Shown: positions 1-12,337 of the stretch, piece after piece
Layout of the letters: each line of letters begins with the position of its first letter
Position numbering within the stretch: the first letter of the stretch is position 1
Origin: Chalara sp. BL73
Taxonomy: Eukaryota; Ascomycota; Leotiomycetes; Helotiales
Assembly (NCBI GenBank): GCA_918026815.1
Contig: CAKJVC010000098.1
Coordinates: 310,001-374,000, forward strand
Direction of reading: 5' to 3'
DNA length: 64,000 nt
The notes under the pieces: model-generated
Databases searched by the model: none
Told to the model about the DNA's origin: nothing
Seen by the model: only the letters and a program-made list of their open reading frames with translations
Made by a program: the position numbers and the translations under genes

Positions 1-29
1 TCTTTTACGTGGCAGGGTCAATACGCGAT

Positions 30-1310
30 ATGCTCTACCAAACGTATATGAAATTCTTTCCTATTGCCCTTCCTGCCTCCAACACCTTCAAAGACCAAGT
101 AGCCGTCGTAACAGGTGGCACAAGTGGCCTCGGTCTCGCAGCCGCGATTCATCTCATCAATCTTGGTGCTGCCGAGGTCATAATCTCAAGCCGCAATGCC
201 AGTCGTGGCCAAGAAGCTCTTGAGAGTATTGAAAAGGGGACGGATGGGAAGAGCAAAGGAAAAGTTACTGTGTTGGAGTTAGACATGACGAAATATGGGA
301 GCGTGGTTGCCTTTGCGGAGGGAGTGAAGAAAGTAAGAAGAGGAAAGGGTGGAGTAGACGCTGTGTTATTGAACGCGGGTGTTATTGGTGTTGAGCCTAA
401 GATTACTGACGAGGGTTGGTTAGTTTCCATTGTCTGATGCATCGTCTATATGGAACATTGACTAACATGTGCACAGGGAAGAGAATCTTCAGGTCAACAC
501 CATAAGCACCACCCTCCTAGCCACGCTCCTTCTTCCCTGGATGAAAGAAGAGCGCGCGAACCGCACATCGCCAGCTCACCTGGGCATTGTAGGTTCGGGC
601 CGCCATCTAGACCCCAGCATCAAGGAGTGGGCTGCCTGGGCCTCCGAAAAGAAAGAAGGAGTCCTGGAGCATCTTAACAAGCCTGAGAATTGGCCAGGTG
701 CAGGGCCGATGTATGGTGCCACGAAGCTGCTCACGCAGTATGCTTTCGAGGAATTAGCTAAACGTGCGTTTGGTTCTGATCGGAGGCAAGTCGAAAGTCG
801 CTTCTTCGAGTGATGTGGGTTGCTGATGGTCGGATCTGCAGACCACAGGTTATCATGAATATCATGTGTCCGGGAGTAGTCAAGACAGGTCTTACGCGCC
901 ATCATGCTGAGAACGGTCCTTTGATGAAAGCCGCCATATTCATATTCACCGGGCTGTTTGGAAAGTCGGCTTCCAATGGTGCGCGAACGTATATGGCGGC
1001 ATTAACAACAAAGGAGAGTGAACATGTAAAGTCCCCAGGCGAGAGAGAATGACTTCAATCGCTAACATAATTCAGGGCAAGTTTGTTCAGTTTTATAAGA
1101 ATGAGACGCAGTTAAAAGTGTATACAGCACCATCCCTTACTCAGCTCTATGAAACTGACCGGCTTTAGTTTGAGAGAGCGAGTCATTGACTCAAATGATG
1201 GGAAGAAAATGCAGGCCCTGGTATGGGGAGAGATTAGTCGAGAGTTGATGAAGAAGGTCCCTGAGGTCAGGAATATTCTGGAGGCAGAGGTAGTGGTCAA
1301 GGAATTTTGA
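30..1310 (+). CDS. Short-chain dehydrogenase/reductase (5' end may lie outside window)
   Basis: NAD(P)-dependent oxidoreductase of the classical SDR type, related to the retinol/WW-domain oxidoreductase-like group; substrate unknown. The Rossmann glycine motif TGGTSGLG, NAG in LNAGV, the active-site YGATK (YxxxK) and a following PGVVKT are all visible. Likely exons are 30-418, 477-785, 842-1025, 1076-1110 and 1175-1310; the first two joints restore DEGW-EENLQVN and SDRR-PQVIMNIMCPG in frame, and the model gives about 350 residues. The second intron starts with GC (AG|GCAAGT), not GT. The fourth intron (1111-1174) is the least certain. The frame stays open upstream of the first ATG at 30, and TTTACGTGGCAG at the window edge looks like a splice acceptor, so an earlier exon may be missing. 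Family is sure, substrate is not. Confidence 0.85.
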
Positions 1311-1975
1311 GGCGCTGGCTATATAATACAATGTAAAGTTGCAGACTGAGAGCTAACGGAGATCACAATACGATCGAGATATGCTCGTTGCGCTTAAGGG
1401 TCCTCCGAATCCCAACTGCAAACATTATTCGGCCATCTTCACCACTAAAACAAGTGGTCTCGCCTAGGCTTCCAGCCAAAACCCTATGATTTCCATTCCC
1501 CCTTCGATATGCCATTATTGAAACTAAATAGACAAAAATATTTTGTGCTTGGAACAAAAGATTTGCCCGGAGTCCACCTGGGGTATCAGAGGTCGGGGCA
1601 AATTTCAAAAGTCGCCACTCTTCCACCCCATCTGTCCACCTGCTGAGCAGTGGTCTAGATGGCATAGCTCTCTTGGGGCTCATTTGATCGACACTTCAAA
1701 ATATTTAAAAGCCTTGCAAGGGTTCTCATCGAGAAACTCCCTAGTTTCGTTCTATTGGTGAAGAGGTTTGCCTTATAGAAGGAGACAGAAACCAGGAGGA
1801 GTGGTGATGAGAGATTAGGCGCGTGAGAAAGCAGCAAGTTTGAATTATGCAGAGTACGGCCTTTGCCCTCCTTCTTTTTTTCCCTTGGAAATTGATTGCA
1901 CAACACATAATTCATCCTCCCCTTAGATAGGCCATAATAAAAATCAAGATTTTAAGAATGGGCAAATACTCCCAA
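1311..1975. other. Intergenic, no gene seen
   Basis: These 665 bases separate the 3' ends of the convergent SDR and epoxide hydrolase genes. Short open frames exist on both strands, but none has a recognisable motif, a consistent splice pattern or family resemblance. I see only ordinary 3' flanking sequence. Confidence 0.6.
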
Positions 1976-3489
1976 TTAGAGTCTTGCATGCGGGCCATCA
2001 TAGCCGCTCTTGCCTTTCACCACACCATAAGCACCACCGCCCTTTCCAAACATCTTCTTCAGATCCCTCGCCAGAAGTTCTGGCTTCTCGGATGCATAGA
2101 AGTGTCCACCACTGTCGTTATCTGCCTCAAAGACCACGGGGCCTAGGGTCAAGCCCCATGATCGAGGCAGTATACTAAGCTCTTTTGGATTGCGAGCTAA
2201 ACGATGTTGGTCAGTATCGTTGGTTAAACAATCAGAGAGACAACTTACTCAACCCAAGCTTGACGCCTCCGATGTATGATTCGCATTGGGGTCTTGTAAC
2301 TGTCTTAAGTCCAGGAGCGTTCTTATTCTGTGTCTTCGTATGAATGACCTCGTAGTAAATGCGATGCGCAGCTCCAGGTCCCGCCCTGCTGAACTGGTAA
2401 ATACTGATCCAAGTAAAGATCTCATCGTCGGTCCAAGGATAGTTATCAGCCCAATCATGCAGTTTTTCATAGATCCACGCTAACAGGGCCACCGGTGAGT
2501 CATGCAGTCCATATGCCAGAGTCTGCGGTTTCGTTGATTGTTCAATAAAGTACCCACGGCCCTCCTGAGCAAACCATTCTGTTCTAGCAAATCCAGCCTT
2601 CTCTTTCTCGGTGTAAGGAGCGACGGAGTGTTGGAGTGCCAGAAGGGGATTCTTGGAGAATACTGGCGGGGGAGCCCGAATCAGGTTGATGTGACTTGCT
2701 TTGCAGTGGTCCGGGTAGAAATATCCGATTGCACGGGTGATGTAGGCACCCCAATCTCCTCCTTGGGTGACATACTCGCCATAACCAAGCTGAAGCATCA
2801 GTTTGTGGCATGTTTCAGCGTATTGGGCTGCAGCGAAACCGCGCTTCTTCACTCCTTCACTGAACCCGTAGTTGGGAAGAGAAGGTGCCACGATATGGAA
2901 CGCTGGACCACCGACTTGGGCAAGTAGAGGCAGGATATGGGCGACTTCAAAAAAAGATCCGGGCCATCCATGAACGAAAAGTAGCGGGATGGCATTCTTG
3001 ATAGGGCTTTTTTGCCATACGAAATGGATGTCAAGCTCATCAAAACCATCAACTTTGACCCCAGTGTGATACTGGGGTAACTTGTTTAAGCGTTCCTCTG
3101 CTTGTCTCCAGTCCCATTTCTCCCAAGCTTTCGTCAATCTCTTAAGATCTGCCTATCAGCTTTTGTTAGTGTGTTAAAAAGTCGATATAAGAGATGTGAA
3201 CAAATATAATGATTACAATATCATTATATCACACTGGTGAGAACCATCGACTTGCATCTCCTCTGATTGATATGCTTCCGGTATATGTGAGTTGCTTTAT
3301 CCTTCTCTTGACAATTGCAACATTTCATCGCGGTCACATGATGCTATTTGTGCCTATACTTACAAGTGGTACACCTAAATCCCACCTCGAAGACTCAAGC
3401 TCGTCAGGAAATTCAGCCAGCGAAAGCTTCCTCTTCAGATTGTCAAGCTTCTCCTGCGGAACGCTGATTTTGTATGGTTGAGGTGCCAT
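1976..3489 (-). CDS. Epoxide hydrolase (EHN + alpha/beta hydrolase)
   Basis: Hydrolyses epoxides to diols through an alpha/beta-hydrolase fold; fungal members act in detoxification or secondary metabolism. Exons on the minus strand are 3489-3364, 3152-2249 and 2196-1976, giving 416 residues. The first exon holds the start of the EHN domain ([20 protein letters not shown]) and joins in phase 0 to [15 protein letters not shown]. The oxyanion motif HGWPGS, the nucleophile Asp in GGDWGAYI and the catalytic His in GGHF (third exon) are all present, so the enzyme should be active. Length and domain order fit microsomal-type fungal epoxide hydrolases. The first intron is 211 bp, long for this window. 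The neighbouring SDR is convergent, and no pathway can be assigned from context. Confidence 0.92.
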
Positions 3490-4127
3490 GATCGTAGTTA
3501 TATCCTTGTTTACCTCTGACGGCCAGCAGATGGCATAACTAGTGAACCCCCAGAAGATGCTTGAGAGATGCTCTAGAATTTATATCCGACCGCATTGCCG
3601 AAAAGTATTACAAACCATGCCACCCCCTCACCCCCTGACAGGGTATCAATACATATCACATCCGCAATACAATAGGGTGCAATAAGTTTGAACCCCTGTC
3701 TTCCAAGCCTAATCACTTCAGGGTCCTCCGGGTGCGTACTATTAGTCCTGTCACTCTAGAACTACGTATATATTGTCACGCTTGGCCACAGGGGATTCAA
3801 ACTTATTGCACCCGCACCCTACTGTAGGGAAGGAAGCAAACAATAATCTCGCTCCTGACCAAAGACTGGAGAAGGGTTAATTTTGGAGGGCATAGCGTCT
3901 TTCCGTCACGTGAAATCTCGGATAGTATTGAGTCAGCTAAGAATATGAGATGTAGTCATTTATAGTCGAGATGTTACTAGTCTGGCTATCTCTGCTTCAC
4001 ATTTAAGTTGTGGCTATCCTGCCATTTACAGTGCAAACACTATAAAACCCACTAGCAGCCCCCGTACACAAAGCAGTCCAGGTATCACTGTGCTCCCTTA
4101 ACGCCGTTGTAATCATTTATCCGTAAA
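3490..4127. other. Intergenic holding the inverted-repeat element
   Basis: The 638 bases between the start of the epoxide hydrolase gene and the stop of ECM14 contain the small inverted-repeat element at 3675-3819. Nothing else is recognisable apart from a weak TATA-like run near 4038 (CTATAAAA). No open frame here is convincing. Confidence 0.55.
3675..3819. mobile_element. TA-flanked inverted-repeat element (MITE-like)
   Basis: The left end GGGTGCAATAAGTTTGAACC (continuing CCTGT) recurs as its reverse complement at the right end (about 3786-3819), with one extra base and a 7-base insertion of GGGTGCx type at the outer right tip. TA dinucleotides lie directly outside both ends (3673-3674 and 3820-3821), as expected for a Tc1/mariner-type target-site duplication. 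The 145-bp unit has no coding capacity. The inverted repeats are seen directly; mobility and superfamily are inferred. Confidence 0.6.
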
Positions 4128-5949
4128 TTACCTCCTCCGTCTTAGTTCCCAATTGAAGTCCTCAGGGTCAATCTCGGATTGATCCTCATCCACTTCATAA
4201 TCGATCATCCTATCAATTTCCACAGCTCCCTCTCCGGGTTCAGCATTGCTTTGGTGTACCTCTGTGAAGACACTATTCTCTATGCCTTTGTTCCCTAAGA
4301 GGAAGTCTCCAAAGTACTTGACTGCATCAAAGGCCTCCTCCCCAGTTGGAAGGATATTCTCCTTTGGTAATAAAAAACCATAAGCTCCTGTGTCCCTTAG
4401 CTTGATCTGATAACTATACCGGACCTTAAGCTCATGATAGAACCAATCAATGGCAGAGCCGCCACCCGTCTCCATTCGTGATACCCCTCCTCTAGCACCC
4501 AGCCTTGATGACACTGCTCCCTCACAAGCAGAAGCAACTCCATATTGCTGTCCGCTGGATATCCTTATAGCCTTGGCGATCCCCATCCCAAGTTCCTCCA
4601 AATTCTCTAAGCTTGGAGGATCGGCATTGCAAGAGTATGAATAGGGGTAGAGAACCTGTTGAGAATAAGAATGCAAATCGAGAAAGCCGACGAACTTAAC
4701 TCCATTTTGCTCAGTCTCATTCCGGGCCCACTCCGCAAGTCTGTGAGCTTCCACAGCCTGGAAAGGCTCTTCGCCTGGATAGCTCTCAGAACACGGGTTA
4801 GAGGCAGTATCGCCATCCCATTCAAAACCAAAAGCACGATCTAGATCTAAACCACGACAGAATCTAACATTTGTTTGTTGCCTGTTCTTGCGCCACAACC
4901 GATCATTTTCCCATGTATACACATATCCGTCTGGGTTCATGGTTGGTATGAACACGAAATCAAATTCCTGGAGAAGTTTTGTGATTCCTGGGGTTTTGCC
5001 ATAGGATGTGATGAGCGACCATGCAATGTAAGTAATAGTGCTCACTGATATCCACTCGCGAGCATGTGTTCCTCCTGAAATGATGATTGTTTTGCGCAAA
5101 TCTGACTCGTTATGATCAAGAGTTGGCGAGACGCCAACTCTAAGAGCAGGAATGTCTCGTCCTTCATAAGTCGTACCAATATTGACAAATCGCACATGCG
5201 ACGTAAACATGGAAGCCATTAAACGCATCCATGGAACAATCACAGAGAGTGGTTGATAATTGCGAAAGAATATATTGTCAACTCCGTCGTCGGAAGTCTT
5301 TAACGAAGGTGTGAATGCAGGGGCATTGTTTGATGGGAAGGTCTGCTCTGAGAAGGTTATTGATGGATAAGATTGGTAGATGGTTTTGGCTAAGTCAGGC
5401 ATGAGATGCGAGTAGGCTTTGTGTAAAGATTTCGGAAGTAATCCAACTAGAGCTGGTACCTAGTATCTATTAGACACAGAGCACTACAGGAATATGGACA
5501 TGAGCTACCTCATCCTCTTTCAAGCGGATATCTGCCCAGTTATTGGTGAACTCCCAAACATCAAGAAATAATGTTTCTGCAGCTTCTGCCAGACTTTCCT
5601 CCTCCTGCGGAGTGGTTAAATTAAATCTCAAGACAACATCTCCGCCATATTTGGCCAACAATTTGGCTGGAAGCTGTGTTTTCGATGGCCGGGAGATAGC
5701 TGACTGATCAGCGATTTTGGTCGACTTCGAGGGTAAACCAAAAATCTTCTCTATTGTTTTATCCCGTAGCCATGTCAACTGGGGAAAGACTCTGCGATGA
5801 TACGCCTGGTGTTGCGGGCTTAGGGTGAGCTGGCTATCCGCCCTATCAACAGTATTTCGGGTCCATGGAATGGTGTGTGCATGAATTGGTACAAATATAA
5901 AAAGAAATGCGACTGGCAGGAAGGTGAGGATCTCCTGCGAGAGATGCAT
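4128..5949 (-). CDS. ECM14: ECM14-like M14 metallocarboxypeptidase pseudoenzyme
   Basis: Secreted or vacuolar M14-family protein of the fungal ECM14 group, linked in yeast to cell-wall integrity. Exons are 5949-5509 and 5459-4128, spliced in phase 0 (...KEDE|VPALVG), giving 590 residues, the usual ECM14 size. I chose the Met at 5949, which starts directly before a hydrophobic signal peptide ([19 protein letters not shown]); a Met nine codons upstream (5976) is also possible. Zinc ligands are present (HAREW, and His in LDLHSYSQ), as is the Asn-Pro-Asp-Gly stretch. The catalytic base is not: where active carboxypeptidases have Glu in ..F/xELRDTG, this protein has Lys500 (IKLRDTG, codon 4401-4403). 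ECM14 proteins are known for this change, so it is probably non-proteolytic. The C-terminus is acidic then ends RRRR. Confidence 0.93.
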
Positions 5950-6945
5950 AGTGTCGATGCAACATAGGGCCTTCACAGCGATGCCAATGAGATGAAAGGC
6001 GGCTTCGCAAACGGACAGGAGAATTCGAGGAGTTGGGGGATAGCTGAGAGATGATGCTGAAAGGTGGTTATTTTACCATTCCATTTTACCGGCTGAGGCT
6101 CAGCCATAGCGGGGGCAGCATACTGTCAGGCACCGACCGGACGACTTGATTAGCATTAAGTGTGGCGGCTACTACGGGGGGTTTTTTCGCCTGTTGATCA
6201 GTGGAAGGTGGTCAAGAGGCGGGCGGGAAATAATCAGCACAGGATGACTTTATGAAATTCATATATTTAGGATATATATTGCGACGAACAATAAAAAAAG
6301 AGGATGAGATACAGATAGGCCGTATCGTACGTACAGTAGAACAACTTTCCCGGACGGAGTATACGCGTACACTTTTGTGCATTGGATCCATTCCCCAAAT
6401 ATTCCGAACCCCCCGCCAACAGCCCTTTGCTCTGCATCGCCAAGCCCCCCAAGGCCCAAGGTCAGTGCGGCTCTTGAAGGAGGATGGAGAGGGAATGTAC
6501 CTTTCGTCTCTGTCTTACGGATCATCTCGACCCATCCATTCGGAGCCACCAATAAGCCCCCCAAACCTCAGCTCAATTTACAGCCACGGGAGACACCACA
6601 TAGTACACAGTGTAACGCTCATCGTAACCACACGACAACAACAACCTGACCACCCATCAGATACAATGCATCGTTGAGTCAATTCGATTCACTCCCTTCG
6701 CAATAACGCATCTCATTACTCGTGTGGGTGTGCGAAGGAAGAATCCCTTTCGCTCCTGCAGGCTTGTCAATTCGTCACTCGTTTTATGATACGACGCCTC
6801 ACTACTATTTCCGACATCCAGCTCTGAACTCCTCCGATTCTTAGGCTGGAGAAACGAATTTGGGAAGGGTCAATCAGGACTATCTTTCATGGCTCAACAA
6901 GTTCTGCCAACTTAGAACATCAATGATTTCGTATCTCTCGCCATC
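5950..6945. promoter_or_regulatory. Divergent intergenic region, ECM14 / Sec7 GEF
   Basis: About 1 kb between two divergently transcribed genes, presumably holding both promoters and a long 5' leader for the GEF. The leader contains several small upstream frames, for example ATG CAT CGT TGA just after 6665. A short palindrome GGCTGAGGCTCAGCC lies near 6090-6105. No coding exon is supported. Confidence 0.4.
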
Positions 6946-9900
6946 ATGCCGACCCTTCAAGGTTTATTGCGCCGTAGAGGCCAAGGTAGCGACTTAGATA
7001 TTCGACGGCATAGCTTCTACACTGGTCAATCTGCGAGCAATCCCACGATAGTGTTTGATGGCAGGGCCAGCGAACAGATACCACGGCGTCCGTCAGCTGC
7101 AGAATTTCTTTCCCCAGATTCTGCTACCCCCGGTGTTTCCATAACAAGGACGTCTGGAGACGCCGGGTCTGGCTTAGACGAGCGGTCGGTCTCTCCTCCC
7201 GTACAAGAGGAATCCTCTAAGCATCGCCGCTTTTCAATGTTGAAGTTCCGGCATGCCTCAGATTCGCAATTGGCTACCAGAGCTCGACTCCACGCGCAAG
7301 ATAATGCTGCCCCTCCTCTACCACGCCGTAAGCATCCCTCTTCCTTTGTGTCATACATAAGACTAATATATTGAATCCTTAGCTCCAGAAATAATTACTA
7401 CATCACCTACAATGGATATAGGCAAAAGTCAACCTTTGAAGAAAAGGTCAAAGGTTAGACTTCCAGGAAAAGGTAGACTTTCGACAGATACCCCCCGAGA
7501 AGAGGCTCCTCGCGAAGGGCCAGCCAAACTTCTGAAGGTTGATAAGAAGGAAAGGAGAAAAACCATGTCAGAAACTGGTCCGACTGGGAGTAAGACGAGA
7601 GTTACTTTTGATGAGCCAAATAGACCTGTAACTCACGGTAATTCTCCACCAGCGTACGACGATGAGACCACTTCTACCTTAGCTCTGCCGGTGAATCGAC
7701 TCTCTGAATCTTCCAGATCAGATGCAAGTTCTGGAGATCACGGAGTATATGCTACAACTACCACCACGACACACACAGTGCACACAACCACCACATTTTT
7801 CCGGCTTCCACGCAGAAAGAAACCGACACCTCTATTTGATTTATCGCATTTGTAAGTGTCCTTTGCGCCATTATACTTCGTATATGATGTATATGTTTAC
7901 CTCTCCGCTAACGCTACCATTTTAAGACCTCAGAAATCGCCACCAAAGCAGAGTATCGAAGAAGGACTGGCTCCTCCTCGAGCCTCTACAAGCATATCTA
8001 GCCAAGCTCTGGGATCTGAATCTCCTGCGGTCATAGCTCTAAGGTCTCCTTCTGCAGATGATATTGCGGCTCATGGGTTCTCTACTCCCCTTCCGTCTCC
8101 TTCTGCCCTTGTGAAGTCGGCCGCTGGACTAGCAGGCCCTGGTACGCCGCTATTCCGGCAAGGGTCGAGTGCTAGTACGACATCATCTCCAACCAGAGCG
8201 AGACTCGGACTTCGAGGTAGATCGTCTACGTTAAATTCTCTCCGGAATGTGTCAAATGATGATCCTCTACCAACTCCAAATTTACCATCAACACGCACTT
8301 CTACCTCCACTGGACGTAAAAGCTTTGGTGACCTCTTTGGTTTATCCCATCGCTTACGCCAGAACTCTGAGCCAGCCTTTCCTAGAGGCTCTGGGCCAGG
8401 AACACCTGGTTCAAGTACATCCAAGAACAATTCAATGCAGCTGACGAGAGAACCTGTGGTTGTGTTGCCCGAGCGTTTCGAGGATGACACACCCGCAAAA
8501 TATCTCGTACGGCTTGAAGAAGCAGTGAGCAGAGGTGTGGTTGCAAGTGTTCTGTGTAAAGGAACGGATCCGTTTTCGCAGGCTGTTCTTCGTAGCTATA
8601 TGCGAGGCTTCAGCTTTTTTGAATATCCAATGGATATGGCTATTCGTAAGCTGTTAATGGAGGTCGAACTACCAAAAGAAACACAACAGATTGATCGCTG
8701 TCTGCAGGCATTTGCAAACAGATACCATGAGTGCAACCCCGGGATATACGAATCTCCTGATCAGGCTTACTTCATCGCATTCTCGCTCTTGATTTTGCAC
8801 ACTGACGTCTTCAACAAGAACAACAAGAATAAAATGCAGAAGCCGGATTATCTGAAGAATACCCGTGGAGAAGGTATTTTTGACGAGATACTGGAATGCT
8901 TTTACGACAATATATCATATACCCCGTTCATTCATGTCGAAGACGATCTCGATATCAATGGCGAGCGAATCATCCAGTACAAGACCAAAAAGAAGTCTCT
9001 GTTCCCACGAGGAAGTGTGGATACTCTGAAGCGGCCCTCCAAGGAGCCAGTAGATCCATACACACTCATAATTGACAGCAAGCTAGATACGCTCAGGCCA
9101 AATCTCAAGGACGTCATGTACGTGGAGGAACACTATAGCTATATCGGTACTGGCCCATCGTTGAACCACCAGAATCTTCGGGACACATTTTTCAGGACTG
9201 GCATTCTGCAGATCATATCGGCTCGATCACGACCAGATGCTTTCATGTCCGAGAAAACCCTAACTAACCCTGATGAAGCTTTACCGGGTGTTGTTGATAT
9301 TAAAATCACTAAAGTTGGATTGCTCTGGCGCAAAGATGTTAAGAAGAAGAAAACTAGATCCCCTTGGCAAGAGTGGGGTGCTATTCTTACAGGAGCCCAG
9401 CTATACTTCTTTCGGAATGTGGCCTGGATTAAGAATCTGATGTCGCAGCACGAAAGTCATATCAAGCAAGGCCATGAAGGCACTCCTGTCATTTTCAAGC
9501 CACCACTCGACCAGTTCAAGCCTGACGCACTGATGTCTACCGATGATGCAGTTGCTCTTCTTGATTCCACATATAAGAAGCACAAGAATGCTTTCATTTT
9601 TGTTCGTCATGGGGGTTTCGAGGAGACTTTCCTTGCTGACAATGAGGATGAAAGGAATGATTGGCTCGCGAAGCTCAACTATGCAGCTGCTTTCAGAACT
9701 GCAGGAGTCCGTATACGAGGAGTAGTAGGTGGCAACTATGATGGTCAGAGAAACCGTGGATTTAGACGACTGGAAAGTCACAATGATTCGACCAAGTCAG
9801 TGCATACTCCTACAGGCGACGTGACAATCACAAGCGGTAGAATCGATGCAAAGATGCAGGAAGATATCTTTGCTGCTCGCCGGGAAATCATGTTGCAGAA

Positions 9901-11368
9901 AATAGGAGAGGCGGAAGAGAAACTTATGACTGCACAAAAACACCTGGATGCCCAGCTTCGGAATGCTCGTCATTTACAAATTTTGGCCCCAATCCAGGCA
10001 AAGACACGTGATCAGGTATTATTAGCCGCAGGGAAGATGGCAGCTCAATTGAAATGGGGTCGGATGGAGATATGGCGCATGAAGTGCCACCGGGACATAC
10101 TACTAAAGGACCTTGAAGAGGAAAAGAGTGTGACGAGTCCGCGTACCACGACCGAAATGGCTACAGAAACACCATTGGGAGATCGTAATACCGTTACTCG
10201 ATTAAACTCCAAGGCAAGCACCCTCATCCCCCAGCGAAGCCCTCGATCACCAGCTCTTACGCCGAAGACCCGACCATCAACTCAATCTACATTCGAGCAG
10301 GACGAGGAACGTGCAACGGATGATGTATTCCAAACTCCTCCGCTATCTAGCTCCTCAAGCTTCTATAAAGCCCAAGCATCATGGGAACTTCCGCCTTTGA
10401 ACTTTGATCTCCGTGGAGCTCGCAAAGCCTCATTCTCTAGTGTAAAGCCATCAAGTCCCAAAGTTGCTTCGACGCCTTCTCGTTCTGACTCGAAGTCCGT
10501 TGTGGTTGATGACACACGACGATTATCACATCCAAATGTTGATGCGGCCGAGCACGCAGTACTTGAGCAAGCAGGCTTAGTTGACTTAGAGAAGACCCCA
10601 GATGGGAAACGGCCTGCCAGCGGTTCTGAAGTCGAGGAAAGTAAAGATCAAGTTGCCGAGAAGGACAAAATGGACAGAGGCAAGATTCGTCGTAGTTTAC
10701 ACCGCACGCTTCGCGATGCCCATGTTGTGCCTACTCACCGGTCAAGCCGAAAAGGCAGGGAATCAGCGAGCGCGAGTGCTCCAGAGAGTCCTGAAGATGT
10801 GCTGGCTCGAGGAACCGGTAGCTTTGTCTTCCATGGCAAACAGGCTTCAGTTATTACAATTGGCCCAGAGCTTCAAAATATGTCACCAGATGAGCGCCTT
10901 CGTTTACGCAAGCAGTCACATAAGGTAGAGCCTGGAATGTCTTCTCCAGCAACCATTGATGACGATTTCCATTCTATTCTTGCTGAGCCTTTCGAGTACC
11001 ACGAAAGACACGGATCAGCAGCAACTGCAGATACAACAACCTTAAAAGAGTTGAGAGAGCAAGGAGGCACCAATTCCAGCACCCGTACACCTGTAATAGT
11101 GACATCTGCTGCCGAAGATGACGACCCCGCGGTTAGTCTCACTGAAGAACAAGGCACGCGTATTGCGTCTGCCAAGTACGACGAGGAAGACGAGGAAAGA
11201 GACAGGAGCGAGGACTTACTTACTGCCCAGAACGAATTCTACACGCCTCAAGCATCCAATTCCCCGATATCTGTCGCGTTCCCGGATAATCATCAAGAAC
11301 GAGAAGACGACCTCGAACCCGTGATCGAAAGGATCCCAAGTCCTGCAATGGCGACTGTTGGTGCATAG
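6946..11368 (+). CDS. Sec7-domain Arf guanine-nucleotide exchange factor with PH domain
   Basis: Activates Arf GTPases on Golgi or endosomal membranes by GDP/GTP exchange. Exons are 6946-7327, 7383-7851 and 7927-11368 (phases 1 and 2 at the joints), giving 1430 residues. The N-terminal 460 residues are Ser/Pro-rich and disordered. A Sec7 domain spans about residues 470-623 and keeps the catalytic glutamic-finger loop VELPKETQQIDR and the FSLLILHTDVFN motif. A PH domain follows at about 742-876 (GLLWRKDVKKKKTRSPWQEW ... WLAKLNYAAAF), then a short coiled coil (about 910-960) and a long disordered acidic/basic tail. The Sec7-then-PH order and large size resemble yeast Syt1 and its filamentous-fungal relatives; it is not the large BIG/Sec7 or Gea type. 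Start chosen as the first ATG that gives the continuous frame. Confidence 0.92.
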
Positions 11369-12337
11369 GGTAGGCGACAACTTTATACGTGGCCTACAAT
11401 TTCATCTCTAAATTCTAGCGGCTTCAATTATATTTGTCAGAAGCAAGCACGGTCGCACGAAAAGTTATTCATGGACGACTAAATGTTTCATTTGTATTGT
11501 ATATCATAGCAGGCAACTTGATAGGCTGGGTTACCGCTGGCTTCCGGCGGAGTTTGGAATGTTATATAGATGTGAGGGAAATATATTTTATTAGTGGATG
11601 GCGTAATGATTTGATGGTTGCTATGCATAGTATGAGGAGTAAATGTATTCGTGGTTCAATAGCTTGCTTCCCCAAATTTCTTCGACGTGATGTGTAATTC
11701 CATTGGATGACATATGAGCTGTTTATGTCTGTTTGCTCCTGCAGATGCGTGAAGGGTGATTGATACATAGAGAAACAAACTAGAAGACTTCCAAGCTGAT
11801 TCTGGCCTTCCCTGGTAGGGGTATCTGTTTCATTCAGAACAGTTCCGATAATGGTAATTGTTCTAGATCCACACATAACTCAGGGGATTAAGATGGTTTA
11901 GACGCTGGTCTGGTTGAGGGCCATGAGTGGCCCGGATATCGTACAAAAATTCATTTCGGGGCAATAGTTCTCTAATTGGCAGGTGACAGTCATTACATAA
12001 ATTCGTGGATAAAGGAATAGAAGAAACATGCAAACGAGGTGACACAAGGGGGAGGTATCCTGGTCGTCGCTAATGCACCAGCGGTTCAGGCTTCAGCGGC
12101 GGTTAACACACAAGGCTGCGTAAATAGCAGCATCCTGCCCTCCAACTTCCTTCACTCTTTATCTTGTTCTTCTACCAAAGAACAAACATTCCTAACATTA
12201 TTGCAGCTGCAGAGCAGTGCCTTGGACCAATTCTTCGACCCAGAGTGCGTCGTTGAAGGAATTCGGCTTACAATACGTGATAACGGCAGTTCAAGCAATT
12301 CAGCCGCCCTTCCGTTCGGAGCTGATAAATCTGAAAG
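11369..12337. other. Intergenic / 5' leader of the APSES gene
   Basis: No gene is supported. A + strand frame at 12039-12476 overlaps the start of the APSES gene in another frame; it reads as part of a long leader with upstream frames, a common feature of StuA-type genes. The rest is AT-rich flank. Confidence 0.5.

Noticed and set aside
1..5976. Possible secondary-metabolite cluster (SDR, epoxide hydrolase, later ABC transporter)
   Set aside because: No polyketide synthase, peptide synthetase, terpene cyclase or pathway regulator lies among them, and housekeeping genes are interspersed.
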